A DNA stretch of 64,000 nucleotides from NCBI GenBank assembly GCA_965153355.1, contig OZ231126.1, positions 86,862,001 through 86,926,000 of the forward strand. Reading direction: 5' to 3'. The stretch is from Flaccisagitta enflata. Lineage: Eukaryota; Chaetognatha; Sagittoidea; Aphragmophora. Every line of letters starts with the position of its first letter. Positions within the stretch are counted from its first letter, which is position 1. Made by a program: the position numbers and the translations under genes. A model generated the notes under the pieces. It saw only the letters and a list, made by a program, of their open reading frames with translations, was not told the DNA's origin and did not search any database. Positions 13,606 to 25,546 of the stretch are shown here, one piece after another.

Positions 13606-13767
13606 AATCGCGAGGACTAGAATTGACAATAGGTCTCTTTCTTCTATAATAAATTTTCGTTGGACATCATTTGAGGCGAGGAGTAAGTTTCTTCTGACAT
13701 TTTCTGAAAGAGCCAATAACTTTTTCTTTATCTTATCATTAACAGCTGTCGGTATTGACGTCGCCAT
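13602..13767 (-). pseudogene. Truncated copy of the 371-aa polyQ gene
   Basis: The first 55 codons match the start of the gene at 33953 (MATSIPTAVNDKIKKKL onward). The match ends at residue LAIQ, where (GA)n begins. The rest of the gene is absent from the left arm. Upstream, about 13768-14070, is the mirrored non-coding leader with repeated AATCAAAACA-type phrases. Confidence 0.9.
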
Positions 13768-14078
13768 TGAGTTTTTTTTTAATCATCTTCACATTTTTCC
13801 TGTAGTCGTTTTGATAGTTTTGTTTGTCTTGATTCTTTTGATGATTCGATTAGTAGATACACCGTTTGTTTTGATTGTTTCAATAGTCTTCATGGTTTTG
13901 ATTGTTTTGATAGTTGTGACTTGTCGCATTTTCTCACAATTGTTGTTGTTCTGTGGGTTGTAATAAAGACAGAAAAAGGAAGAGGATTAGGCATAGTTTA
14001 AAGCATCAAAAAAGCCATATGACAAGAAACAAAGGAGAGATCGCACACAATCAATATTTTCTAACTCAAATTCATTAG

Positions 14079-16676
14079 TAGCACGGGGGTTCGGGACAAA
14101 AAATCGTCAGAACCTTTAAGTTCAGGATATGCGCGCACCATTTCATGGTATAATGCACCAAAAAAAATTTGGAGGTCGTCAGAGGTCGGGAAGTTGGCCC
14201 CGCCACCCCCCCCCCCACCAAATCAGTGGTTGTTGCGGTTGTTTTTGTCATTGGTTTGGGCATTTGTTCATTCATTCACTTTTTGGTTGTTCACTCATTC
14301 TTTTTTTTTATTCATTCGTTCCTTTGTTTGTTCATTCATTCATTCATTCATTCATTCACTCATTCATTCATTTGCGATTCATTCATTCATTCATTCATTC
14401 ATTCATTCATTCATTCATTCATTCATTCATTCTTAAAGCGGTTGTTGTGATTGAATGATTTTTTCTATAGTTCGTTCATTTGTTCATAAAATCAATCATT
14501 CATACTTTTGTTCATTCATTCATTCATTTGTTTATCCATTTGTTCATCCATTCATTCATTCATTCATTCATTCATGCATTCATTCATTCATTCATTCATT
14601 CATGCATTCATTCATTCATTCATTCATGCATTCATTCATTGTTGTGATCTGATGATTTTTTTTCTTTAGTTTGTTCATTTGTTCATTAATTCATTCCTTC
14701 ATTCTTTCATTCATTCATTCATTCATTCATTCATTCATTCATTCATTCATCCATTCATTCATTCTCTCATTTAATCATATATTGGTTGATGTAGTAAAAG
14801 ATATGATTATTTCATTGGTTTGGTCAAAATAAGAGGACACTTATTCGTTCACTCATTCATTCATTCATTCATTCATTCATTTATTCATTTATTCATTCAT
14901 TCATTCACTCGTTTCTTCATTAATCTTATCTGTTCATTCATTCGTTGTTTCATTCATTGTTCAATTCATTGTTCAATTCATTGTTCAATTTGTTGTTGTG
15001 CTTTGAGTGTTAATAATACATCGGTTTGCATCGGATCTGAAAAAAAAAACAGATTGGGGATGATGGCCAAAGAATGATTGCTTCTGTCATTGCATTACAT
15101 ATTGTTTGTTGCTTTCAGCTTTGTCAGATCCCGACATTAAAGTTCGCCAACAGGCAGTTGAACAAATTTTGAGAATTCGTCACAGTGAAGAGCTTAAAGA
15201 ATTGAAGGCCAAGGAGCAAGAGGAGATAAAGAAAGAGAAAAAGTGCACAAGCAAAAAACAACGAGTGTTTGTGAAACATGCAATTGATTATGAGGCGAAG
15301 AATTACCTTGAGGTCCTGTCATGGGAAACTCAGGTCTTATATGAGCCGCCGTTTGTACAAGGAATGACCGATGAGGAAGTAAAGATGTATGAGAGCAAGG
15401 CCCTAAGTCTCTGCGTTCCAAGTCACTCAGTTCAAACAGAACGCACAATACGAGATGTGGATCGAGTTACCGGGAAGTCAACATCCGAAGAAACACGCAA
15501 TGGAATGGTGCGATCGATTTTGGCAGATAGAAAAGAAAAGCCAAGATTGGAGAAAAAGTCGGATTTTGTTACATCAACATCATCTTGAATTTTTACATTG
15601 AAACGAAAATGAATAAATGATTGATTTTATTGCAAAATCTGTTATCCATGATTTGGCAAATGAATGAATGAGTGAATGAATGAAAGAATGAATGAATGAA
15701 TGAATGAATGAATGAATGAAAAAAAAATAAATGGATGAATGGCGGAAGTTTAAGACAATGAAGATATCATTAATTCAATTGCAGTATCCACTGACTTGGC
15801 ATGAGCGGTGTGGGGGGGGGGTGCTGGCAGGACCATTTAAGGCATTTGACATTTTTTTTTTTGGGGGGGGGGGGAAAGAGGCATTTGACGAGGCAAGACT
15901 GGGGATAAATTTTGATTTTATTGCATCATGTCTTCCTACTCATGAATTTGAACAGATGGTCATTTGATACGAAATGCCCTATCCATGAGTCAGCAAATGA
16001 ATGAATAAATGAATGAATGGATGAATGAATGAATGAATGAATGAATGAACGAATGAATGCATGCATGAATGAACGAAAGATAGAATGAATAAATCAATGA
16101 ACGAATGAACAAACTAAATAAAAAAATCATCAGATCACAACAATCACTTTATGAATGAATGAATGAACAAATGAACAAATGAATGAATGAACAAATGAAC
16201 GAATGAATGAATGAATGAATGAATGAATGAATGAACGAATGAATGAATAAATGCATGAAGGAATGAAAAAATGAACAAGATAAATGAATGAATGAATTAT
16301 GAATGAATGAACAAACTAAAGCAAAAAATTCTTCTGATCATAACAACCACTTTATGAATGAATGGATGAATGAATGAATGAATGAACGAATGAAAGAATG
16401 AGTGAATGAATGAATGAATGATTGAATGAACAAACGAAGAAATGAATAAAAAAAAAGAATGAGTGAACAACCAAAAAGTGAATGAATGAACGAATGCCCA
16501 AACCAATGACAAAAACAACCGCAACAACCACTGATTTGGTGGGGGGGGGTGGCGGGGCCAACTTCCCGACCTCTGACGACCTCCAAATTTTTTTTGGTGC
16601 ATTCTACCATGAATTGGTATACATATCTCTTGAACTCAAAGGTTCCGACGATTTTAAGTCAGGAACCTGCGTGCTA
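14079..16676. mobile_element. DNA transposon with 8-bp TSD and long inverted termini
   Basis: The element is flanked by direct repeats TTCATTAG at 14071-14078 and 16677-16684. It starts TAGCACGGGGGTTC and ends with the complement of TAGCACGCAGGTTC. Inverted termini extend about 200 bp (AATCGTC, AATGCACCAAAAAAAATTTGG, GACGACCTCCAAA) and then pass into (ATTC)n arrays on the left (14265-14980) and (GAAT)n arrays on the right (15656-16470). The mirrored site in the right palindrome arm lacks the element. TSD length and the T2/A7 pattern fit hAT, but the termini are not classical hAT, so the superfamily is uncertain. Confidence 0.8.
15119..15588 (+). CDS. Terminal exon of a transposon-encoded protein
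   Basis: A CTTTCAG acceptor at 15112-15118 opens a frame of about 156 codons that ends at 15588 and is followed by AATAAA near 15611. It starts ALSDPDIKVRQQAVEQIL and carries YEPPFVQGMTDEEV and SHSVQTERTIRDV. From memory this resembles a widespread invertebrate TE-associated tail with a pattern like HTQxVERxVK followed by a basic GFIR-like stretch; I cannot name the family. It lies centrally in the 8-bp-TSD transposon between the mirrored (ATTC)n arrays, so it is probably the last exon of that element's protein. Upstream exons were not found, suggesting a deletion derivative. Confidence 0.55.
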
Positions 16677-16684
16677 TTCATTAG

Positions 16685-17580
16685 GAGACGATATAGGGCA
16701 AACTTTGTGTGGACATATTTTTGCAAGTTCGATCGTGGCAGAAAGAAAATTTGCTTGTTTTCGGAAATTTCTAGCCTTTGCAATTAAAAAGGCAGTGGGT
16801 ATCGCAATTCTGTCATCATGCCTGACGAAACTGTAACGAAAAGCGCTGTTGTGATTTACAGGAATAGCAAAAACATCATTTGAGGGGACGTTGAGTTGGG
16901 GTTTGGTGGAACTTAGTTTTAACCTCCTATCCCGGACAAATTTCTCCATATTCTCGATCCAGGCTGAAAGCTCGTTATCGGTCATCACACTAAAGGATGT
17001 GTGGGGATGCTCACTGACAGTAGGGGTCGGGAGTGATGATTCAGTTTGTCTGTTTTTGTTGGTTCTATACTGAAGTTCCCGAGTTGCGATAATGAGTTGT
17101 GTTGACAATTTGAATTTGGTAAGGTATAAATCAAGTTGGGAACAAATTTCAGGATACAAGATTTCCTGAAGAAACTGACCGGGTTGAATCATACACCAGT
17201 TCTCTAACGCAACACACGGTGTCATTTTCTAAACCTCGATGTAACTGGAGAGGGATTATTTCAGACAAAGTCGGGAATGGGGCAATCTCTTTGTCTAAAG
17301 AATACAGTTTCCCTCCATCAAGGCATTGTAATTGAAAGCAAAACCCACTAGCGGCCTTGATTGCTATGTAAAACCGGCAGTCAATCAGTTCTTCAAGTTC
17401 CTGTTTGGTGTATTGGGTGTCTTCTGTATACTTGGGAGGGTCGATGCCTTGAAAGATCCGTTTGTACTGTCGTCCAGCTCCCGGTCGACGACGCATGGTT
17501 TGGGAATTATGGTGGTTAGACAGTGCGAAATCAATTTCCCCAGCAACCGGGTTGAATGATAGACTGAAACTGTCCATCAT
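16685..17580 (-). pseudogene. Frameshifted left-arm copy of the 309-aa gene
   Basis: Mirror of 32730-33659. A 2-bp deletion near 17180 (GTCAGTTTC where the right arm has GTCAGAGTTTC) splits it into two frames, 17149-17580 and 16674-17225. The 3' end is interrupted by the transposon inserted at 16676. The protein is not recognised; see the right-arm copy. Confidence 0.85.
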
Positions 17581-17873
17581 TTGACTAGCACTGCACGCAC
17601 TGCTGAAATCCCTAGTTTAAAAAAGAAGGAAAAAAAAGTATAAATTCCACTTTTTGGGGTATCAATAACTAGAATGATTTAAAATTCAAATGTATGCACC
17701 TTAACATATCCTTAATGGGTGCCTGGTGGTTGACTCTACTTCGTTTCAGAAAGTTTTCCTTTTGTGTATTGGTGTCTAATGTGGAAGATCGACAATTGGC
17801 AGCGAAACTCCGCATCTCATCTGAGATGCCAACGTCCTCCTCGGTTTCTCCTCCATACCTCGGAAAGGGGGGG

Positions 17874-17944
<71 letters not shown>

Positions 17945-18067
17945 GAGGAGGAAGAAAAAAGGGAGGAAGAGGGAGAAAAAAAGAATGAGTTGTCTGTTTA
18001 TATGTTTTCTTTAGTGTATCCTTTCTTCATTTATTCCCAAGGTGTGCTTAGGTGGTTCTGATCATAT

Positions 18068-19704
18068 TTACCTTAAGCATTCTGGACAAGGGGGTAGTCC
18101 TTCGGTTACGCAGGATCGTCGTCCTTGTGGCGCAGCGGGGATCTTCTGGCAGTATTCCGTTCTACTCACAAGAGCAGCCGTTCTATTTTTGCCTAAACAG
18201 AGTGCAAAACTTTGAGCGTGCAAACTGATTGATGCTAGTTTGTCATCCTTGGGATACAAAGCTGCTGCATAGCAATGTGGTGGGTCGACATCGTTGTTAA
18301 TGAGGGCGTCACTCATATAGCGCTGTATTGGAGGGACTAATCGATGGCCTGAAGTTAAGTTCATACTGAGGACAGATTCGTCGTTGCAGTTGCCTTCAAA
18401 AATACTGGACCAGAAATATGGGAAAAATTCGCTACTCTCTCCTTTCCACGAAGTCTGTCTAGGTTGTTTTTCCGAGCGCTTTGAATAAAATTTGGCCTCA
18501 GTTTCATGCGAGGCTTGTAACGAAATCTCCAAGTCGTGGAGTTGATTTGCAGCGGGAATCGCGCGTAGTGTGCCGTAATGCTGTGATAAACGGCCAAATT
18601 CTGCACCAGCTACGAAACCGTCAAACTCTGCCTCTATTCCATTTTCCAATTGGTCTTCACTTTCATACATCAATGGGACCTCATTTTGAATGTTGTCTAT
18701 CAGTCGAGAGACGATTTTATCACGTAACAGTCGGTTTGCCTTGTTTGTTTCACTTTCCCCAATAAATGGACCCCAACAAAAATTATCCTCGTTGTAACGA
18801 AGCAGGTCTACTATTCGGGGTAGTAGAAAAAAATGGTGACGTGAATTCACGGCTTGATTGGTGTTGTCTGTTTCGTGTCGCCACCGCCAGTTGGGGTCAT
18901 AAATTTTCATTCCGTGAGAAAAACTCTGGAAGAATTCCCGTTCATCCCAAACACCTTCACTGATTAGTTGAAATACATACTTTGAATATTCAAGGACCTG
19001 GGAAGGTGATTAAGCGACATTGCACATATGGTGAAGATTGATGGAAGAAAAACATTTCGTTTGGAATACGCATATGATGTTTTTAATGATAAAAACAGAA
19101 ATTTGGACACTCCATATGCTTCGAAAATTTCTGTTATTATCATTAAAAACATCATATGCATATCCCAAACAAAATGTTTTTCTTCCACCTGGGAAGGTGT
19201 TGGCCAACTTTGAAGATACCAATCGGTCTTGTTTTTAATTTTTCGGAGTTTATCCAGAAAAATGTCCGATTTGTTCAGGAAGCTGTTGCCACTGAGATTT
19301 GCGAGCCTTTGACTTTCCGTGCGTCGAAGTGCGGCAAAATCTGAACTTGAGGGAAACCAAATGCCAGCCTCTAATCGATGAAAGTTTAAATCTTTGATTA
19401 CATGATTTGTGATCTTCGCACAGTTCTCTTTTCGTGCGATGTGGGCTGCACTCGCGGCAAAAACAGTGGTCTCGGCTCTGTTGGATATTTTAGGGGTGAC
19501 AAAGATAAAATTCCGGCGAAATTGGCCGTTTGCATCACATCGAAAAAGGTTTTTGTTCCCCGAAAGAAAGGTTGTTATGCCTTTATTTTGTTCGCATTTG
19601 TTGTTGTTGTCTGCTAAGCTTTCCAATTTTTTCGTGGCTTTTAGATCCTTTTCGCAACACCGTTTCCCTATGATAGGATATGTCCAATATTGAATATCAA
19701 GTTT
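18068..19704 (-). CDS. Left-arm copy of the spliced 280+220-codon gene (unrecognised)
   Basis: Mirror of 30615-32251. Two open frames, 18964-19626 (extending upstream to about 19704) and 18068-18910, are joined in one frame if the hairpin-bearing segment 18998-19188 is removed as a GT-AG intron. Differences from the right arm are few. The (GA)n in the adjacent 17880-17940 spacer also has a mirrored counterpart. The protein is not recognised; it ends with a Cys-rich tail containing CPECLR. Confidence 0.6.
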
Positions 19705-20035
19705 TCAAACAACAAATATTAAAAAAATTCAAATATTGAATATTGATTATTTAAATTTTGAATACTCAGATATAAGATTTAAAATCGAATATCGAATATT
19801 AAATATCGAATACCGAATATGGAATATCGAATATCAAATATTAGTGATACTTCTCCTCCCTAACCGATTATTATATCAAATATTAGTGATACTTCTCCTC
19901 CCTAACCGATTATTTAAATTTTGAATACTCAGATATAAGATTTAAAATCGAATATTGAATATTAAATATCGAATACCGAATATCGAATATCGAATATCAA
20001 ATATTAGTGATACTTCTCCTCCCTAACCGTGTCGT
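19690..20035. repeat. AT-rich tandem repeats, left arm
   Basis: Mirror of 30297-30614. Runs of a heptamer-like TCGAATA unit alternate with a longer unit containing AGTGATACTTCTCCTCCCTAA, present three times. The block separates two candidate exons and is probably intronic. Confidence 0.8.
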
Positions 20036-20368
20036 TTTTTTGGAAATCGGAACAAGGGGTCGAAAGACGGTAGCAGTTGACTGTTTCCGCTGTGTATCGT
20101 TGAGTTTCCAATGTCCATTCGTTTTTGTGTTTGATCAGGACTGGTTCATCACCCACATGATTTTCGAATAATAATCGCTTAGTATATCCCATCGGCGCCA
20201 TTTGTTGAAACGAAAAATCAAGTTCAACTAGTTTTTCTGTTATGTCTGTTGATTTATAGAATTGTAGCACCCCATTGTTGTTTTTAAAAAAAGAATCAGA
20301 AATTGATTCTGCTGTTGTTTTGGCTAAACACGCGCTCGGAAAATCAATTGTGTTTCAAGGTAACGCCT
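20004..20368 (-). CDS. Left-arm copy of a candidate exon (unrecognised)
   Basis: Mirror of the right-arm exon at 29952-30296. It encodes QFYKSTDITEKLVELDFSF, and later MAPMGYTKRLLFENHVGDEP. The sequence following the CYRLSTPC region differs slightly between arms, near the probable splice donor. No function can be assigned. Confidence 0.45.
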
Positions 20369-20802
20369 GAAAATATAGTGCAGAAGGAGGGGTAGGGTAG
20401 GGGGGGGTTAGGGGGTGTTGTAAACCCGTTGTCTAATAATAAGCACCTAAGAATAAAAAAAGGTCTCAGAAGGTCATTGTCTAAATTTGACAAATAAAAC
20501 AAAAAAGACACATTAAGGGGTAGGGGTTGTTTTAAGGTTGTTTGGTTATTGTTGGGGGTGGGTGACTGACTGACTGCCCAATTGACCAACCAACTGTCAA
20601 AAGTGGTTTATAGAGTTGTGTGTACGTGTCTAAAAATGCCAAAACTGAAGTCTAATCTTGAAGAAGTACCTTATTTAAAAAAAGCTTGGCAGACCCATCG
20701 TCTAATTATATGTACATTAGTAAAACAAAGGTTTGGCTAGGCCATTGTCTAATTTCATCAAATAAAAGATAAAAAGACACCAGGGGGAAAGAGATCTGAA
20801 TT

Positions 20803-21033
20803 TTAAACACATTTACATGCTGTCTGAAATATTTTTTTCTTTACTTTTCTCCTATTATACAATTTTCCACAAACTGTTATTGCCAAATATACTAGGGTAT
20901 GTACAACCAGATCATTTTTAACAATATTGAACGGGACAAACATTTTTTCCACGTGTCTCCATCTACCTAGCTCTATTTCCCCAGTTCCCTTCAGTTTATG
21001 AAAAGAAAACAATTGAATCCTCGAAAAACCCAT
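20803..21033 (-). CDS. Small hypothetical ORF, 76 aa
   Basis: It begins MGFSRIQLFSFHKLKGTGEI and carries a basic C-terminus. The right-arm copy (29305-29508) has an extra T in the T-run after the start codon and loses the first residues. Conservation of the rest merely reflects arm identity. No motif is recognised, and it may be non-coding. Confidence 0.25.
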   Translation of the reverse strand: MGFSRIQLFSFHKLKGTGEIELGRWRHVEKMFVPFNIVKNDLVVHTLVYLAITVCGKLYNRRKVKKKIFQTACKCV

Positions 21034-21310
21034 GTAATTGTGCGGAAGTAAAATTGCGAATAAAGAAAGTAAAGTTCTAGACTAAAAGTCTTACATTTTA
21101 GAGGGAGCCCCCGGTCTCATAAAAGAGAGGCTAAAAAATGGGGTTCCTAGCATCTTTCATCTACCTTGACCACTTTGACATTTTTTTCAATGACATGGAA
21201 AGGATTGGCCTTTAATGGATCCGCTTCTAGCAGATCGGCTTTTAACGGGATCCAGTTCTAGCGGATCCGTTTATAGCGGAGTGACTTTTTAACAGATCCG
21301 CTTCTAACGG

Positions 21311-21311
<1 letters not shown>

Positions 21312-21406
<95 letters not shown>

Positions 21407-21681
21407 GTCGATGGTCGAGGCGTGATGTGCCTCCTTATCTCATCTCTTTTTAGAAACGATGGTTGAGACGCAATGTTCTCTTGTTTTCTATTCTCTATTT
21501 TGAGACGATGGCTGAGGCACAACGCTCTTTCATTCTCTCTTTTTAGTTAAGCGACGACGGTCGAGACCCGATGACGTGATCATTACAAATCGACGACAAC
21601 GACGGCGATACAACGACGACGACGAAACCACGACGACGACGACGACGACGAAGTTGTTGGGAGGAGGGAAAGCAGACGTCG

Positions 21682-21776
<95 letters not shown>

Positions 21777-22111
21777 TCTTCGTTCCTCTTTTTTTCTTTC
21801 TTCCTTTGTTCCCGTTACTAACTTCGTACATCTTTTAATGCTATACTAAAAGTAGTATCTGTTCCTCGTTGTATCATTTGTTTGTATGTCTGTTTTTTTG
21901 GCTGTCTGTGGTGATCATCTTTGCTACATCGAGTCGACGCCCAATTACTCTCATCACTTTGGTTCTTATGAACGGGAGTTATATATTTGTTACATCGCGA
22001 CAACGCCCAACTTTGGTTCTTATAAAACTGGAGATATTTCCGTTCTAACATAACAAATGTGGTTAGCCGTCCGTCTGTCTGTCTGTCTGTTTGTGTTTGT
22101 CTGTCTTGTTG

Positions 22112-22206
<95 letters not shown>
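21312..22206. repeat. Microsatellites and non-coding left arm
   Basis: Contains (TC)n at 21312-21403, (TC)n then (CA)n at 21684-21777, and (TC)n with (TCTG)n at 22118-22208. Between them, at about 21880-22050, are two imperfect ~70-bp repeats containing TTGGTTCTTAT and CATCG..ACGCCCAA. The mirrored right arm (27600-28500) has the same unique blocks but different tract lengths, and lacks the 21684 tract. Confidence 0.85.
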
Positions 22207-22209
<3 letters not shown>

Positions 22210-22302
22210 TTCTCTCGTTCATTCCCACGAAATTCTGTGTCGAACCCGGATGGCCCAGCTGTGTGTCCGTTTGGGTTCCGTCTTGTCAGTCTCTCTCTCT
22301 CT

Positions 22303-22989
22303 CTGAATGAATGAATGAATTTATTTACGAAACAAGCGTCAAATTACAATGGATTAGGTATTGTAAGAGAGCTACTTCGAAGGATAGTCCGTGAAAGTCG
22401 AAAGACTTGTTTCCAACGGAGTCCAATAAAATAAAATTCATAAGAATAAAAAATCAATAAAATCGTAAATCATCACAAGAAAAGATTCGTAACATAGTCC
22501 AATAAAAATCCGTCTGTAAAAACCGGTAATGTCACACATATTTTGATATAAAATACTGCTTCAATCTATGTTTAAAAACTCGAAACTCGCCGATAGACTT
22601 GATTGAGTCTGGAAGTTCGTTCCATTCTTTGATAGCCGTGAACGCGAACCCGTTAGAGAAAAGAGACAGTTCTCGAGAAATATGAAAATTGTGGCTACTG
22701 CCACGTGTGTTGTAGGAATGGGCGACAGATATCAATTTGAAATTAGGTAAGAGATACGAAGGTGCCAACTTGTGACAAATACGAAAGAGATGAGCCATTT
22801 TGAAAGATTTGACTCTATCAGGGACACTAAGCCATGCCAAACCTTGCAAATTCCGACAATCTACATGAGCACAATTATCCAAGCTATAAATAAATCTCAC
22901 CATCTTTCGTTGGATAATGTTCAGCCTTTCCTTGAGAGCTACTGACAGACCACTATACCAGGAACTGCAACAATAGTCTATGTCTAGTC

Positions 22990-22990
<1 letters not shown>
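22303..22990 (-). mobile_element. 5'-truncated LINE (non-LTR retrotransposon) inserted in the left arm
   Basis: The minus-strand frame from about 22990 to 22532 encodes the reverse transcriptase C-terminal tail common to jockey/CR1/L2/Rex-type LINEs. Landmarks are WYSGLSVALKERLNIIQRK, the YNTRGS-like box, and FAFTAIKEWNELPDSIK followed by FKHRLKQYF. The 3' UTR runs to 22303 and ends in a short (ATTC)n tail, read on the minus strand. It is absent from the right arm. About 80 bp of identical target sequence lies on both sides (22215-22293 and 23062-23141). Confidence 0.85.
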
Positions 22991-23064
<74 letters not shown>

Positions 23065-23362
23065 CATTCCCACGAAATTCTGTGTCGAACCCGGATGGCC
23101 CAGCTGCGGGTCCGTTTGTGTTCCGTCTTGTCAGTCTGTGGGATTGGCACTTCACCCGTCTTCCTCCTCCCCCACGCCTCTTGGGGTGTTTATGTCCAGA
23201 GAGAGAGGAATGCTGGTTTGTCATTCCTTGTTTTCACCGTGAAACTCATTTCAGATTTCATCTCCCCGTTACTCAAACTACATTCTCACCTCGCGAAGAA
23301 GAAACAAATAAAGGAGTTTTTCTAAATTTTCACGGAAATAAAAAAGACGAAAGAAAAAAAAC

Positions 23363-23874
23363 ATGTCGTGTCATGTCATTAGAATCGACAGTGAAGGTGA
23401 GAACAGTGAAGATGAAAATTTGGAAAATTTCGAAAATTTCGAAAATTTGGAAAAAACTAACATAGTTGCAAAACCGTTTATAAAGAGTTGCGATTTTGAA
23501 CAAATCAAAATGGAAAGAGACGACGATACAACGAAAGAGACGACGGCCGTGACATGTGCCCACGCAATAAAAATTGAACCGGATCAAAGACTAGTCGATC
23601 TTGAAGCTGAAAACAAAAAACTGAAAGCCCAAGTCGAAAAACTGAAGGGGGCTAAAGGAAAACGCGTTTCTTCATCTCCCCTGCCTCACATTTTCGAGGT
23701 GTTGTGCGGTGCTGCCAAAACCATGAAAATGGAAGAATTCATGTTCCGACAACAAAAACAACAACAACAACAAAATTTACAACAACAAAGACAACAACAA
23801 AGACAACATCAACAACAACAAAGACAACAACGACTTGAACAACGCCACCGTCAAAGACAACAACAACAACAACG

Positions 23875-23941
<67 letters not shown>

Positions 23942-24685
23942 GACAGAGGAGAGAAAGACGAAGGAGGAGAGAAAGACGGAGGAGACAAAGACAAAGACAA
24001 AGACAAAGACAAAGACAAAGACAAAGACAAAGACGAAGACAGGGAAAGAGCAGAGACAGACAAGGAAGACAAAGACGAAGACAGGGAAGGAGCAGAGACA
24101 GACAAGGAAGACGAAGACAAAGACGAAGACAGGGAAGGGGCAGAGACAGACAAGGAAGACGAAGACAAAGACGAAGACAGGGAAGGAGCAGAGACAGACA
24201 AGGAAGACAAAGACGAAGACAGGGAAGGGGTAAAGACAGACAAGGAAGACAAAGACAAAGACAAGGAAGACAAAGACAAAGACAAAGACAGGGAAGGAGC
24301 AGAGACAGACAAGGAAGACAAAGACAAAGACAAAGACAGGGAAGGAGCAGAGACAGACAAAGAGACAGAGACAGACAAAGAGACAGAGACAGACAAAGAG
24401 ACAGAGACAGACAAAGAGACAGAGACAGACAAAGAGACAGAGACAGACAAAGAGACAGAGACAGACAAAGAGACAGAGACAGACAAAGAGACAGAGACAG
24501 ACACAGAGACAGAGACAGACAAAGAGACAGAGACAGACAAAGAGACAGAGACAGACAAAGAGACAGAGACAGACAAAGACAGAGAAGACAAAGACAACAG
24601 ACAAGAGACAACAGACAGACAGAGACAGACAAAGACAGAAGACAAAGACAAGAGACCAAAGAGAAAGACAGAAAGCAGGACCTAG
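23363..24685 (+). CDS. Coiled-coil / polyQ / charged-repeat protein, 440 aa (left copy)
   Basis: No family recognised. The order is an acidic N-terminus ([18 protein letters not shown]), a short unique segment with [12 protein letters not shown], and a leucine-zipper-like coil ([19 protein letters not shown], about residues 78-96). Next come about 100 residues of Gln-rich sequence with a pure CAA-encoded run, then tandem [24 protein letters not shown] and finally [11 protein letters not shown] repeats. It resembles a bZIP-like dimerising scaffold with unstable repeats, but no basic region precedes the coil. The right-arm copy is 436 aa with different repeat numbers. The two copies point at each other across the palindrome centre. 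Confidence 0.55.
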
Positions 24686-24753
24686 ACAAAGACCTAGACA
24701 AAGACAAAGACAAAGACCTAGACAAAGACCTAGACCTAGGTTTAGGCTCAGAC

Positions 24754-25518
24754 ATGATGGACATGGACTTGGTGGACATGGATGGATTGTTGGGATATGG
24801 GGGAGAAGCACCTGTGGGAGAAGCACCTGTGGGAGATGGGGGAGAAGCACCTGTGGAAGATGTGGGAGAAGCACCTGTGAGAGAAGCACCTGTGGGAGAT
24901 GTGGGAGAAGCACCTGCTGGTACTGTGGTGGGAGACGGTGGGAGTCATATGGTGGGAGATGCAGGTGGCAGTGCCTCTTACGGCGAAAGAGATGTCAGAG
25001 AAGCACCTGCTAGCAGCGCGCTGGGCTTGATGGTAGGAACACTAGGAGTAGGCATCAATTCCTTCGACCTACCAATTAAGAACTTGTCTTTCCCTACTGA
25101 CCAGCAGCGGCAGACTATCGATGAAATGATGTATCGACGTGGTAGGGGTGGGGTCTCCGGTGGAGGCTGCGCGCAGCCGAGGAGGCGGTGGTTGAGGTGG
25201 GGGTGGAGCGGTGGAGGGGGGTGGGAGGCCGGGTGGAGGCGGGAAAGCTACTTAGCAGTGGATACGGGTACGGAGAACTTTGGAGGACTCTCCCGATTTA
25301 CCCAACTCTCAAAAACCGAAATGCTAAATTTGGTGGTCGCGTGCGTCACCCAATATGCGAATAAGGCCGAAGGAGTCAAGAAAAATGACCGAGAGCCGTC
25401 CGTACCCGCTGTCTTGGAAAGATTGGCGCCTGCAAATCTGAAAAGAAGGCGGTCTCAGATTTGCAGCGCCTCAATCTTTCCAAGACAGCGGTACGGATCG
25501 GCTCGGTCGTTTTCTTGA
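24754..25518 (+). other. Minisatellite-bearing ORF next to the palindrome centre
   Basis: A 254-codon frame. It contains a (GGAGAAGCACCTGTG)n repeat encoding GEAPVG units (about 24806-24920) and then GC-rich low-complexity sequence, and it runs through the central hairpin. The mirrored right side (25560-25940) aligns to it with many indels and does not keep the frame. I regard it as probably non-coding. Confidence 0.3.
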
Positions 25519-25546
25519 CTCCTTCGGCCTTGTCGCATATTGGGTG
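25347..25546. repeat. Hairpin at the exact centre of the palindrome
   Basis: 25347-25441 pairs with 25455-25546 around a 13-nt loop. Paired landmarks are GGCCGAAGGAGTCAAG (25365-25380) with CTTGACTCCTTCGGCC (25514-25529), and TGCAAATCTGA (25431-25441) with TCAGATTTGCA (25455-25465). The stem has only a few mismatches and bulges. It is better conserved than the roughly 1 kb flanking it on each side. Confidence 0.9.

Larger units (their letters stand above)
13602..25441. repeat. Left arm of the giant palindrome
   Basis: This arm is the reverse complement of 25455-34118. Matching landmarks (left/right) are 13602-13767/33953-34118, 17580/32730, 18068-18910/31409-32251, 19187-19199/31120-31132, 21033/29305 and 23363/27281. 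Frames in the outer arms differ by only a few residues; for example, the 280-codon frames differ at three positions that I can see. Extra length on this side comes mainly from the 14079-16676 and 22303-22990 insertions. Within about 1.1 kb of the centre the two arms still align, but with many differences. Confidence 0.93.

Noticed and set aside
23739-24913. Antisense frames of 266-378 codons opposite the polyQ gene
   Set aside because: They mirror the CAA and GACAAAGA repeats (poly-Val/Leu/Cys) and have no independent motif.
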